Assembly (NCBI GenBank): GCA_965220715.1
Contig: OZ244843.1
Span: 3,720,001 to 3,784,000 of the forward strand
Source: Bin5 sp965220715
GTDB taxonomy: Bacteria > Chloroflexota > Anaerolineae > Caldilineales > Caldilineaceae
Direction: 5' to 3'
DNA: 64,000 nt
The stretch's first letter is position 1. Every line of letters begins with the position of its first letter. Shown here one piece after another: positions 52,708-60,634 of this stretch. A program made the position numbers and the translations under genes. Below the pieces are notes generated by a model, which did no database searches, was not told where the DNA came from, and saw only the letters and a list, made by a program, of their open reading frames with translations.

Positions 52708-54798
52708 ATGATCTTTGATTTCGGGTACATGGCGCTGGTGCTGTCCCTCATTCTGTGCGCCTTTGGAATGACAGCAGGATTTTGGGGCGGTCAGCTGGAG
52801 TCGAGGGATTATGAACCAGTAGCCCCCGCTGGCAGGCAAGTAAAGACAACCGGGAAGCTGTTGAGCGGCTCCTGGAGTGAACGGCTGACAGAGAGCAGCT
52901 TTAACTCTATCTATGCCGTTTGCGGGCTAGTAGGCATAGCCGCCCTGATTCTGTGGTACGGCCTGTTTACTGACCAGTTCCAGATCAGCTACATCTGGAA
53001 CAGTTCGGAGCGAAGTCTACCTGGCTTCTACAAGTTCGCTGCGATTTGGGGTGGTCAGGCGGGCAGTCTTCTCTTCTGGACGCTGTTGCTGAGCTTTTTC
53101 AGTACGGCGGCAGCCGTCACTTTTCGAAACAAGCAACGCTACCTGATGCCCTATGTCAATGCGACATTGTTGGCGACGCTGCTGTTCTTCCTCACGCTTC
53201 TCGTCTTCAGCGCCAATCCCTTTGAACAGATCGGCATAGTACCGAGCGACGGACGCGGGCTGAACCCATTGCTCCAAAACTACTGGATGGTGATTCATCC
53301 GGTCATGCTCTACCTGGGTTGGGTAGGGCTGAGCGTGCCATTTGCATTCGCGGTCGCCGCTCTGTTGAGCAAGCGCCTGGACCGGCGCTGGGTGCGGACA
53401 GTACGCCGCTGGACGCTGATCCCGTGGATGTTCCTTTCGACTGGCATCATCATGGGCAGCCAGTGGGCGTACATGGAGTTGGGTTGGGGCGGATATTGGG
53501 CATGGGACCCTGTCGAGAATGCCAGTTTTCTACCTTGGCTGACTGCGACCGCTTTTCTGCACAGCATAATCATACAGGAGCAACGCGGCATCCTGAAGGT
53601 GTGGAATGTCACTCTGATCTGGCTGACATTTACGCTGGTCATACTGGGTACTTTCACGACTCGAAGCGGAATTTTGAGCAGCGTCCACAGTTTTGCACAG
53701 AGCCCGGTAGGACCCTATTTTCTTGTCTTCCTGTCTCTGACCACGGTTGGTTTTCTCCTGCTTCTTTATCAGCGCATGCCCTACCTGCAGGGCGAAAACG
53801 AAATTGATTCGATTTCCAGCCGCGAGGGCGCCTTCCTTGCGAACAACTGGTTGTTCGCGGGGATCGCTTTCGTCGTGTTGTGGGGCACATTTTTTCCCAT
53901 GTTCAGCGAGATCCTGACCGGCGAACGTATCTCGGTTGCGGCCCCCTGGTTCAATCGGGTGGCAGGTCCTCTCTTTCTGCTCTTGGTCTTGTTGATGGGC
54001 GTGGGCCCCCTGCTGGGCTGGCGCCGCACGGGAATGAAGGCATTGCGCAGCCAATTCACATGGCCGTTCGCGGCCGCGCTTGTTGCCGTGCCGGTCTTAC
54101 TATTCACCAGCCGTAATGTCTTCCCGGTAGTAGGGTTCAGTGCCTGCGTATTTGTTGCGGCGACCATTGTGCAGGAGTTTGTGCGCGGCGTGCAGGCTCG
54201 GCGCCGTACCAGAGGCGAACCGTTATCTGCGGCGCTGTGGGGGCTTATGCGCCGAAATGGGCGCCGGTACGGCGGCTATGTCATTCACTTTGGGATCGTG
54301 CTGATCGGCGTCGCCATTATCGGCAATGAGTTCTACCAGACGACGACGCACGTCACTCTGGCTAGAGGGGGGTCGGTCGAACTGTCCGGCTACACGCTGA
54401 CTTATACGGCACTTGATTCGGAGCGAAAGGGCAACCATACGGAAGTTAGAGCGAGTCTTCTTGTGTCTGATACGGCGAGCGACAGGTTTTTGAGTAAGAT
54501 AGTTCCCCGCCGCAACATTTACGATAAGACGCCGGATCAGCCAACCAGTGAAGTTGGGCTGCGCATGACACCTGCGGAAGACGTATATGTGATACTTAAC
54601 GGCTGGGAGGGTGACGGCAGCAGCGCTACGTTCACCGTCTACATCAATCCGCTGACCATGTGGATGTGGGTAGGTGGACTTTTCGTAGTGCTGGGTACGG
54701 TTGTCAGTGTGTGGCCTCATCCGCAACCGGCGCGAACGACCCGTGCCGTGACTTCCCCATTCCCGCGACGGGCCACTGCCGGCCAGGCGCCGGCCTGA
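52708..54798 (+). CDS. ccmF: Cytochrome c heme-lyase subunit CcmF
   Basis: A 696-residue membrane protein that attaches heme to apocytochrome c in the system I pathway. It has about 15 helices. The tryptophan-rich heme-binding motif is GWGGYWAWDPVENASFLPW (about residues 258-276), and conserved histidines occur in IHPVMLYLG and elsewhere. The C-terminal periplasmic part (about 560-660) contains VELSGYTLTYT and the ILNGWEGDGSSATFTVYINP block. Its start codon follows the copA stop by six bases, so it is translated from the copA transcript. Other ccm genes (A, B, C, E, H) are not in the window. Confidence 0.94.
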   Translation: MIFDFGYMALVLSLILCAFGMTAGFWGGQLESRDYEPVAPAGRQVKTTGKLLSGSWSERLTESSFNSIYAVCGLVGIAALILWYGLFTDQFQISYIWNSSERSLPGFYKFAAIWGGQAGSLLFWTLLLSFFSTAAAVTFRNKQRYLMPYVNATLLATLLFFLTLLVFSANPFEQIGIVPSDGRGLNPLLQNYWMVIHPVMLYLGWVGLSVPFAFAVAALLSKRLDRRWVRTVRRWTLIPWMFLSTGIIMGSQWAYMELGWGGYWAWDPVENASFLPWLTATAFLHSIIIQEQRGILKVWNVTLIWLTFTLVILGTFTTRSGILSSVHSFAQSPVGPYFLVFLSLTTVGFLLLLYQRMPYLQGENEIDSISSREGAFLANNWLFAGIAFVVLWGTFFPMFSEILTGERISVAAPWFNRVAGPLFLLLVLLMGVGPLLGWRRTGMKALRSQFTWPFAAALVAVPVLLFTSRNVFPVVGFSACVFVAATIVQEFVRGVQARRRTRGEPLSAALWGLMRRNGRRYGGYVIHFGIVLIGVAIIGNEFYQTTTHVTLARGGSVELSGYTLTYTALDSERKGNHTEVRASLLVSDTASDRFLSKIVPRRNIYDKTPDQPTSEVGLRMTPAEDVYVILNGWEGDGSSATFTVYINPLTMWMWVGGLFVVLGTVVSVWPHPQPARTTRAVTSPFPRRATAGQAPA

Positions 54799-54921
54799 CC
54801 GGACGAAGTTTCAACACCGAAGGCACGAATTCAGCCTAGCAGTCCGCTTCTCTCTGTTGGCAAGAGGGCGGGCGGGACCACAGAAACAGCGGTTGTAGCC
54901 AGAAAGCGTTCACAAAGAGAG

Positions 54922-55323
54922 ATGTCGGTAGCCCTCGTCCTGATAAGTGTAGTGGGTGTCGTAGCCGTAGGATTTGTCATTTGGCCTCTATTCCGACGCA
55001 CGCCTTCGATGGTACGGCAAGAAGGAGAGGAGTTGGCGGATCTGCTTACGCGCAAGGAGGTGGCACTGGAGGCGATCAGGGAGCTAGAGTTTGATCATAG
55101 TGTCGGCAAGATCGAAGCTGCCGATTTCGAGCGCTTTAACCGGATCTTACGGAACAGAGCGATGAGGCTGATTGAACAGGTCGATGGCTTATCCGGCGGT
55201 TCTGAAGATCTTGACATGGAACCCCTTCAACTGGACGACCAGTTGGAAAACGAGATCGCAAACCGTCGCCGCGTCGAGGAAGTGCCCCCGGATGAAGGCC
55301 GCAGTCGTTTACAAAAAGAATGA
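54922..55323 (+). CDS. CcmI-like cytochrome c biogenesis membrane protein
   Basis: A 133-residue protein with one N-terminal membrane helix (VALVLISVVGVVAVGFVIW) and a polar cytoplasmic region containing LTRKEVALEAIRELEFDHSVGKI, typical of the CcmI/CycH family head in Chloroflexota and Deinococcus-like genomes. The TPR half of longer CcmI proteins is missing, so it is a short form. Its ribosome site is AAAGAGAG and its end overlaps the next gene by 32 bases. The link with ccmF supports a role in presenting apocytochrome. Confidence 0.75.
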   Translation: MSVALVLISVVGVVAVGFVIWPLFRRTPSMVRQEGEELADLLTRKEVALEAIRELEFDHSVGKIEAADFERFNRILRNRAMRLIEQVDGLSGGSEDLDMEPLQLDDQLENEIANRRRVEEVPPDEGRSRLQKE

Positions 55324-56329
55324 TATTCGCATAGCCGAAGTGCCGCTTCCCATGGGGGGCCCCGGGGAAGTCGTCGTGCGGGTGAGGGCGTCCGGCATTT
55401 GCGCCACCGACGTAAAGATTCTCAGCGGCGCCGGGATTCCTGCCGAGCTTCCGGCGATACTGGGCCATGAAGTTGCCGGTACGATCGTCGAATTAGGGGC
55501 GGGGACAGAGGGGGCAGGCTTGTGTAAGGGCCAGCGGGTGGCAGTCTACCCGATTGCGGCCTGCGGCGAATGCTTTTACTGCCGCCAGGGACGCAACAGC
55601 CTCTGCCTTCAAGAGCATGGCCTGGGTCACGGTGATGACGGTGGATTTGCGGAATATGTGCGTGTCCCGGCTGAAGTCGTGCGGCTGGGCGGTGTAATTG
55701 ATATTGGCGACATGCCTTTCGATCTGGCCGCCATGATTGAGCCGACCTCCTGTTGCATTGCAGCCGCGGACCAGTGCAAGACAAAGGCAGGAGACACCGT
55801 TGTCGTGGTTGGGGCCGGTCCATTGGGCCTGCTGCATACGATTGTATCGAAGGCAATGGGCGCCGAGGTAGTCTGCGTAGATGTAAACGAGGCTCGCCTG
55901 GCTACGGCGCGGAACGTAGGCGCGAAGCGGGTCGTCAACCCGGAGAAGGAAGATACATTGGCAGCGGTCCGCAGGCTGTCCGGAGTGGGTGCTGACGTGG
56001 TCATTGCGGCTGTTGGCGTGCCAAGTGTGATGGAGAGTTACCTGCCTCTCGTGCGCAATGGCGGTGTATTCAACATTTTTGGCGGCACGCCGCGGGGGGA
56101 GAAGATGACGGTCGATCCTCGCTGGCTACATTACGGTGAGATAGTGTTGACAGGTACGTTTGCGTCATCGGTGAGCCAATTCCGGCGCGCATTTCACTTT
56201 GTTGGGGATCACGCAGAAGAAATCGAGGCGGTAATTTCGACGCGATGCGGGCTGGACGACATCCTGGCGGCGGTGCGGCGCGTACAGGCGGGGGAAGGGA
56301 CAAAGTCGATACTGATGTTTCCTGGCTAA
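55292..56329 (+). CDS. Zinc-dependent alcohol dehydrogenase family protein (MDR)
   Basis: A 345-residue NAD(P)-dependent dehydrogenase of the medium-chain family, like sorbitol or threonine dehydrogenase. I use the ATG at 55292. Catalytic zinc ligands are Cys in GICATDVK, the GHEVAGTI block and Glu in MIEPTSCC; the structural zinc site has CGECFYCRQGRNSLC. The nucleotide fold is VVVVGAGPLGLLHT followed by VVCVDVNEARLATA. It overlaps the CcmI-like gene in another frame by 32 bases. Substrate unknown. Confidence 0.92.
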   Translation: MKAAVVYKKNDIRIAEVPLPMGGPGEVVVRVRASGICATDVKILSGAGIPAELPAILGHEVAGTIVELGAGTEGAGLCKGQRVAVYPIAACGECFYCRQGRNSLCLQEHGLGHGDDGGFAEYVRVPAEVVRLGGVIDIGDMPFDLAAMIEPTSCCIAAADQCKTKAGDTVVVVGAGPLGLLHTIVSKAMGAEVVCVDVNEARLATARNVGAKRVVNPEKEDTLAAVRRLSGVGADVVIAAVGVPSVMESYLPLVRNGGVFNIFGGTPRGEKMTVDPRWLHYGEIVLTGTFASSVSQFRRAFHFVGDHAEEIEAVISTRCGLDDILAAVRRVQAGEGTKSILMFPG

Positions 56330-56363
56330 GTTGGCCGGTGTGCAGAAGAGCGAAAGGATTCGC

Positions 56364-57095
56364 ATGAAAGTAAAGTGGTATGCACATGCCTGTCTCAGAA
56401 TTGAAGGTGATGGTGTCAGCATCATTACTGACCCCTATACACCGCTAAAGTCTGGATTTTCCCCAGTGACGGAAACGGCCGATATCGTAGTTCGCAGTTC
56501 AGACGATGACTCGGCCCATGGCAACGCGGCCATGATTCCAGGAGATCCGGAGGTGGTTACGGCCACACATATTCTGCATGGTGAGGGCGAAAATGTTGGC
56601 GCCTCCTGCGATAGTCAGGCTGGAGGGCAAGGACATTCCACTTTTTTGACGCGGGCGGGCATTCGCTTTGCCGCAATCCCGGCGATGGAGTCGATGCTTG
56701 TCAAATTGGAACCGCGCGATAACGCGATGTACTGCTTTGAAGTCGAAGGAATCCGCGTAGTTCATTTCGGCGATGTAGGCAATCGCCTGGAGCCCTGGCA
56801 GCTGGAGCAAATGGGTGATGTGGATGTCGCGATTGTGCCCACGGGGGGGCCGCCTACAATTGAGTTGACCGACCTGCACGATGCTTTGGATGTTTTGCGG
56901 CCGGCGGTGACTATTCCGATGCACTATGAACTGCCCGGTTGCAAGTTTCCCACGATGGCAGACGTGAGAGAATTCACGCAGCGGTATCCGCCGGCGCGCG
57001 TCCAGCGGGCTGATACGCCGGAAGTTGAGCTGGCGAAATCCAGCTTGCCGGCCGAATCGGAGGTTTGGGTACTGCAAGCCACCACGGCAGGATAA
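56364..57095 (+). CDS. Metallo-beta-lactamase-fold protein with altered metal motif
   Basis: A 243-residue UlaG-like protein; start at 56364 behind GAAAGGATTCGC. The opening KWYAHACLRIEGDGVSIITD matches the fold, and HFGDVGN and PMHYELP correspond to later metal-site motifs. The main HxHxDH motif is absent: the equivalent place reads RSSDDDSAHGN, so at least one metal site is probably lost. It follows the dehydrogenase after 34 bases and ends the plus-strand operon. A non-hydrolytic or altered-metal role is possible. Confidence 0.78.
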   Translation: MKVKWYAHACLRIEGDGVSIITDPYTPLKSGFSPVTETADIVVRSSDDDSAHGNAAMIPGDPEVVTATHILHGEGENVGASCDSQAGGQGHSTFLTRAGIRFAAIPAMESMLVKLEPRDNAMYCFEVEGIRVVHFGDVGNRLEPWQLEQMGDVDVAIVPTGGPPTIELTDLHDALDVLRPAVTIPMHYELPGCKFPTMADVREFTQRYPPARVQRADTPEVELAKSSLPAESEVWVLQATTAG

Positions 57096-57198
57096 CCACT
57101 TTGGAGAAGGCAACTGTTTGTTGGGAAGCGAGGCGATAGACAGCCAAACCTGGGCTCGGTCGATGCCAGGTCCGCGGCTGTCCTGGCAGCTTTCGATT

Positions 57199-57507
57199 TC
57201 AGAAAAGAGGCGGGGCGGTCAACGCGCTGGCGATGCTGACAAGCGATGCGGTGAGATAGAGCCCTGTCAACCAGACAGCGCCCAGAACAGGGCCAAGAAG
57301 CCAACTCCCCACCCCAATTCCAAGATCGAAAGCCAAATAGAAGCTGGCGGTAGCGCGACCTCGCAGCGTGTCAGGCATGCGATCGACATAGGTTGCAATC
57401 AAGGCGGGGTGGATGATACGGGTTCCGAAGCCCGTCAACGTGGCGTTTGCGAGTAAGAGCGGCATGGTGGCGGCGGCAGCGAACCCCGGTAAGCCAATTG
57501 CATTCAT
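57199..57507 (-). pseudogene. Truncated MFS transporter (C-terminal remnant)
   Basis: A 102-residue frame containing three hydrophobic segments (LPLLLANATLTGFG-like, ASFYLAFDLGIGVGSWLLG and WLTGLYLTASLVSIASALTAP), with MPDTLRGRATASFYLAFDLG typical of the tenth to twelfth helices of a major-facilitator transporter. The N-terminal 300 or so residues are missing, and its ATG overlaps the arsM stop. It probably derives from an arsenic-efflux MFS gene next to arsM that lost its first three quarters. Confidence 0.6.
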
Positions 57508-58403
57508 TGGCAGGGCTTGCGCGCCTCGATGCTGCTGCTTGTAAAGCGTTGGAGGAGATCTTGCAGAACAAGCGGCTGCAGGTCTGTGAGCGCCGGTGGC
57601 AGGTCGCCGAGGAAATCGGCGGCGGAGTAGTGATGTTCGACGGTGATGGCGATATCCTCAAAGCCGGCATCCTGCAGAAGATTGGTGAGTTCGGTGACGG
57701 TCAAGGCACCGGCGATGCAACCGGCCCAGCTCAGTCCGGCCCGGATCTGTTCTTCGCTCACGTGCAGGCCGCTTAGATCGCCATCGACGACAATATCTGA
57801 AATCGCCAGCCGTCCCCCGGTCTTTAGAACGCGAAAGGCCTCGTGCAGGGCTTTGCCCTTGTCCGGGGTGAGATTTACGACGCAGTTGGATATGATTACA
57901 TTGACGGAATTTGCGTTCAGAGGCAGATCTTCCAGGTCGCCTTTGCGAAATTCAACGTTCGTCGCCCCCACTTTTGCCGCGTTGCCGCGCGCAAGTTCCA
58001 GCATGCTGTCAGTCATGTCAACGCCGTAGACGTAGCCGTCTTCCCCCACCTGGCGGGCCGCGAGCAAGACATCCAATCCGCCGCCGGAGCCGAGATCGAG
58101 GACAATTTCGCCGGGCTGAAGGGAAGCGATTGCGTGAGGATTGCCGCAGCCGCGACTACTTTGGACGGCTGTGTCGGGCAGTAGGGTCAGGTCCTCGCCG
58201 TCATAAAGATCGCTGCCGCAGCAGTCGGACTGGCTGCTCCCGGTCAACTGCAGTTCGGCCACTTCGCCGTAGTAGTTCTGGACATCGGTGCGGATGGTTT
58301 GGGGGTTGTCGCGTGCAGCCGGAGGGGCTCCTTCCTCTGCGCCGCAGCAGGTTCCTGGCTTCGTTCCGCATGTTACTTGCAGGACCTCCAGTTGGTCGGA
58401 CAT
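57504..58403 (-). CDS. arsM: Arsenite S-adenosylmethionine methyltransferase
   Basis: A 299-residue cytoplasmic enzyme that methylates arsenite. The SAM-binding motif is VLDLGSGGGLDVLLAA, followed by VDMTDSMLELA. Family cysteines appear in SSRGCGNPHA, ISNCVVNLTPDK and SWAGCIAGALT, matching the three cysteines that bind As(III) in characterised ArsM proteins. An N-terminal segment with CCGAEE and DCCGSDLY adds extra thiols. It is downstream of arsR on the same strand after 171 bases, so both should be under the arsR operator. Confidence 0.93.
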   Translation of the reverse strand: MSDQLEVLQVTCGTKPGTCCGAEEGAPPAARDNPQTIRTDVQNYYGEVAELQLTGSSQSDCCGSDLYDGEDLTLLPDTAVQSSRGCGNPHAIASLQPGEIVLDLGSGGGLDVLLAARQVGEDGYVYGVDMTDSMLELARGNAAKVGATNVEFRKGDLEDLPLNANSVNVIISNCVVNLTPDKGKALHEAFRVLKTGGRLAISDIVVDGDLSGLHVSEEQIRAGLSWAGCIAGALTVTELTNLLQDAGFEDIAITVEHHYSAADFLGDLPPALTDLQPLVLQDLLQRFTSSSIEARKPCQ

Positions 58404-58574
58404 CGGACATTTCTCCCTTTGTGAGTGTGACTGTCAATACCTAATGACCCGGTTTTTCTCCTGCTTACTCAATCCTTCTGCGCTAACTACCCCCAAGGAT
58501 AAAGCCGACTTCTGAGAACATAGCAGGAAAGGGAGAGGGCCTAATTCGGCCGCGGGTACGAGTTGTCACTGTTC

Positions 58575-59087
58575 TCACCTTGCCGTGGTTGGGGAACTGA
58601 GAAATAGATGATCCAGAAATGCGCGGAGCGGCCCGACACCTTCCACTCTGTCAGTGTAGTAAATCCAGGTGCCTTTGCGCTCGCTGTCGACGAGACCCGC
58701 CTTGCGAAGAACTCTCAAATGGTGGGAAATCGTTGGCTGTGTAAGGGCAAACTGAGTTTCGATATCGCAGACACATACAGGGTCTTCCTGCCGCGTCAAG
58801 AGTTCCAGGATTCGCATACGTACGGGATGGCCGATGGCCTTAAATGCTGCAGCCAGTGCCCTTGCCCTGTCATTGTCGACGAACTCTCTATCCGAGATCT
58901 CACAGCCGGAAGTTGAATTCCGGGCGTCTCTCCCATGGCCTAATGGGAGACCATGGTTCTCGCCGATCTTCAATCGGTTGACTGCTAGCGACTCTGTTGC
59001 CATAATTTGTAAGAAGTGCTTTTGCTGGGCAGTTCTCGTAAATCTACCAGCCGATCCTGTTACGCGAGACTTTTTTGAATCATCCAA
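58575..59087 (-). CDS. arsR: ArsR-family metalloid-sensing repressor
   Basis: A 170-residue winged-helix repressor. The core (residues about 75-160) has AFKAIGHPVRMRILELLT, the CxC metalloid site in DPVCVCDIE, the recognition helix region ALTQPTISHHLRVLRKAGL and the wing SERKGTWIYYTD. An N-terminal extension of about 70 residues is longer than usual; internal ATGs (for example MATESLAV) could be the true start. The ATG at 59087 would be almost leaderless from the promoter just upstream. It should bind the operator at 59105-59132 and release it on As(III) or Sb(III). Confidence 0.88.
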   Translation of the reverse strand: MDDSKKSRVTGSAGRFTRTAQQKHFLQIMATESLAVNRLKIGENHGLPLGHGRDARNSTSGCEISDREFVDNDRARALAAAFKAIGHPVRMRILELLTRQEDPVCVCDIETQFALTQPTISHHLRVLRKAGLVDSERKGTWIYYTDRVEGVGPLRAFLDHLFLSSPTTAR

Positions 59088-59096
59088 TTGCCTGAC

Positions 59097-59125
59097 AGTT
59101 TAATCCATATATAGACAGTTGTCAA
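59097..59125 (-). promoter_or_regulatory. arsR promoter
   Basis: On the minus strand TTGACA (59120-59125), 17 bases, then TAAACT (59097-59102, four of six consensus). The start of transcription would be near 59090, within three bases of the arsR ATG. Confidence 0.55.
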
Positions 59126-59132
59126 TATATGG
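59105..59132. promoter_or_regulatory. Palindromic ArsR operator
   Basis: CCATATATAGACA and TGTCAATATATGG are inverted copies (12 of 13 positions) separated by GT. The palindrome covers the -35 and spacer of the arsR promoter, so binding would block RNA polymerase. The ATAT...TTGACA style fits SmtB/ArsR sites. Confidence 0.7.
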
Positions 59133-59208
59133 ACGGCCTTTCTTGCGTAGACCAGGCTGAGTGCAAAACTGTCGGGCGCGGGACTCCAATGTAAACGGGC
59201 AGAGCATG

Positions 59209-59217
59209 TGGTACAAT
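59209..59217 (+). promoter_or_regulatory. Extended -10 promoter of xseA, leaderless transcript likely
   Basis: TGGTACAAT is a TGn extended -10 with TACAAT at 59212-59217. The ATG of xseA is only nine bases further on, at or next to the expected transcription start, and no Shine-Dalgarno sequence lies between. Confidence 0.6.
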
Positions 59218-59225
59218 TTCTGGCT

Positions 59226-60539
59226 ATGAATCCAGTTACTATCTCCCAGCTAACAGCAAAAATATCGGCACTATTTGAAGAGGATGACCTGCTCCGGGAC
59301 GTTTGGGTTTCGGCTGAGGTCAGCAGTTGGAAGAAGGCAGCCAGCGGGCATATCTATTTCAGTTTGAAGGACAGCGGTGCGATTATCTCGTCAGTGATGT
59401 GGCGGGGCAGCGTCTACCGCCACTCGTGGCTTCCCGGAGCGGGTGATCAGATTCTGGCGCACGGCTATGTTGGCGTCTATCCTGAGCGCGGCAGCTACCA
59501 GTTTTATGCGGACGAGATCCGGCCGGCGGGCCGCGGGCAACTCTACGCACAGTTCGAGGCGCTGAAAGAAAGGCTGGCCGCCGAGGGTCTGTTCGAAACG
59601 ACGCGCAAGCGGCCGATACCGGTGGCGCCGCGACGATTGGGGATCGTCACCAGCCTGGGAGCTGCTGCGCTGCAGGACGTGCTACGCGTCCTGGGCCAGC
59701 GCTGGCCCCTGGCGGAAACGGTGCTGTTTCCGACGCAGGTACAGGGGACAGATGCGGCGGGCCAGATCGCAAATGCCCTTGCGGCCGCCAACGGATTCAC
59801 GGGCGATGCTACCTCTTTCCAAGGGTACGCGGATGCCAAGTTTGCTGAACTGCCGCTCCTGTCCCTCGACAACAGAAGTGAATCCCCGGTTTCAGAGGCG
59901 GGACAGGCTGGGCCAGAAGATGGAGTTCTGGATACGATTCTACTTGTGCGAGGAGGCGGCTCGATAGAGGATCTGTGGGCCTTCAACGAGGAACAGGTCG
60001 CCTACGCGATTGCCGGAAGCGGGACACCGATAGTGACCGGGATCGGTCATGAGACCGATTTCACGATTGCCGATTTCGTCGCCGATTTGCGTGCGCCTAC
60101 GCCGACGGCGGCGGCTGTCGCAGCAACTCCCGATCGCTGGGAAATGCTCGAAGGAGTCAGACAGACCCAAGCTTGGTTGCTCCGAAGCGGAGGGCAGGCC
60201 GTGGCCGAACGTCGGGTGCAGTTGCAAGAGTTGGGTCGCCGGCTGGAACGGGGCGCGCCGCAACGACAGATCGACCTGGCTCGTCAGCGCTTGGATGATG
60301 CAGAGGATCGCTTCAGGCGGGCTATGGTGGGTGAACTAGGTCTACGGCAAGCGCAACTGGTTTCGGGCAAGGCGAGGCTTGGAGGTCTCAATCCTGCCAG
60401 CGTTCTGTCGCGCGGTTATAGTATTGTACAGCGGGCTGATGGTGCTGTGGTCAGCACGCCGGAGCAAACTGCGGCTGGAGAGCGGCTGCTTGTCCGCTCT
60501 GCCGGCGGCGGCTACCCTGTTCTGCGGGAAAGCGACTGA
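59226..60539 (+). CDS. xseA: Exodeoxyribonuclease VII large subunit
   Basis: A 437-residue nuclease subunit that cuts single-stranded DNA from both ends. An N-terminal OB fold (ISQLTAKISALFEED, VWVSAEVSSWKKAASGH, HIYFSLKD) is followed by the catalytic domain with RLGIVTSLGAAALQD, LLVRGGGSIEDLWAFNEE and GIGHETDFTIADFVADLRAPTPTAAA, then a coiled-coil arm and a C-terminal LSRGYSIVQ. Between TLFPTQVQGTDAA and the DTILLVRGG strand lies an insert of about 40 residues (Gly/Ser/Glu-rich) not usual in the family. xseB is not adjacent. Start chosen at 59226 for homology; promoter geometry supports it. Confidence 0.94.
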   Translation: MNPVTISQLTAKISALFEEDDLLRDVWVSAEVSSWKKAASGHIYFSLKDSGAIISSVMWRGSVYRHSWLPGAGDQILAHGYVGVYPERGSYQFYADEIRPAGRGQLYAQFEALKERLAAEGLFETTRKRPIPVAPRRLGIVTSLGAAALQDVLRVLGQRWPLAETVLFPTQVQGTDAAGQIANALAAANGFTGDATSFQGYADAKFAELPLLSLDNRSESPVSEAGQAGPEDGVLDTILLVRGGGSIEDLWAFNEEQVAYAIAGSGTPIVTGIGHETDFTIADFVADLRAPTPTAAAVAATPDRWEMLEGVRQTQAWLLRSGGQAVAERRVQLQELGRRLERGAPQRQIDLARQRLDDAEDRFRRAMVGELGLRQAQLVSGKARLGGLNPASVLSRGYSIVQRADGAVVSTPEQTAAGERLLVRSAGGGYPVLRESD

Positions 60540-60634
60540 CACGCGGCCAACAGTTAGTTTCAGACAGTGGAAACCGGACTTACCAAGCGCCGGTCTTCAA
60601 CCGGCAGAAAATCCAAATCCAGGTAAGTGAATAT

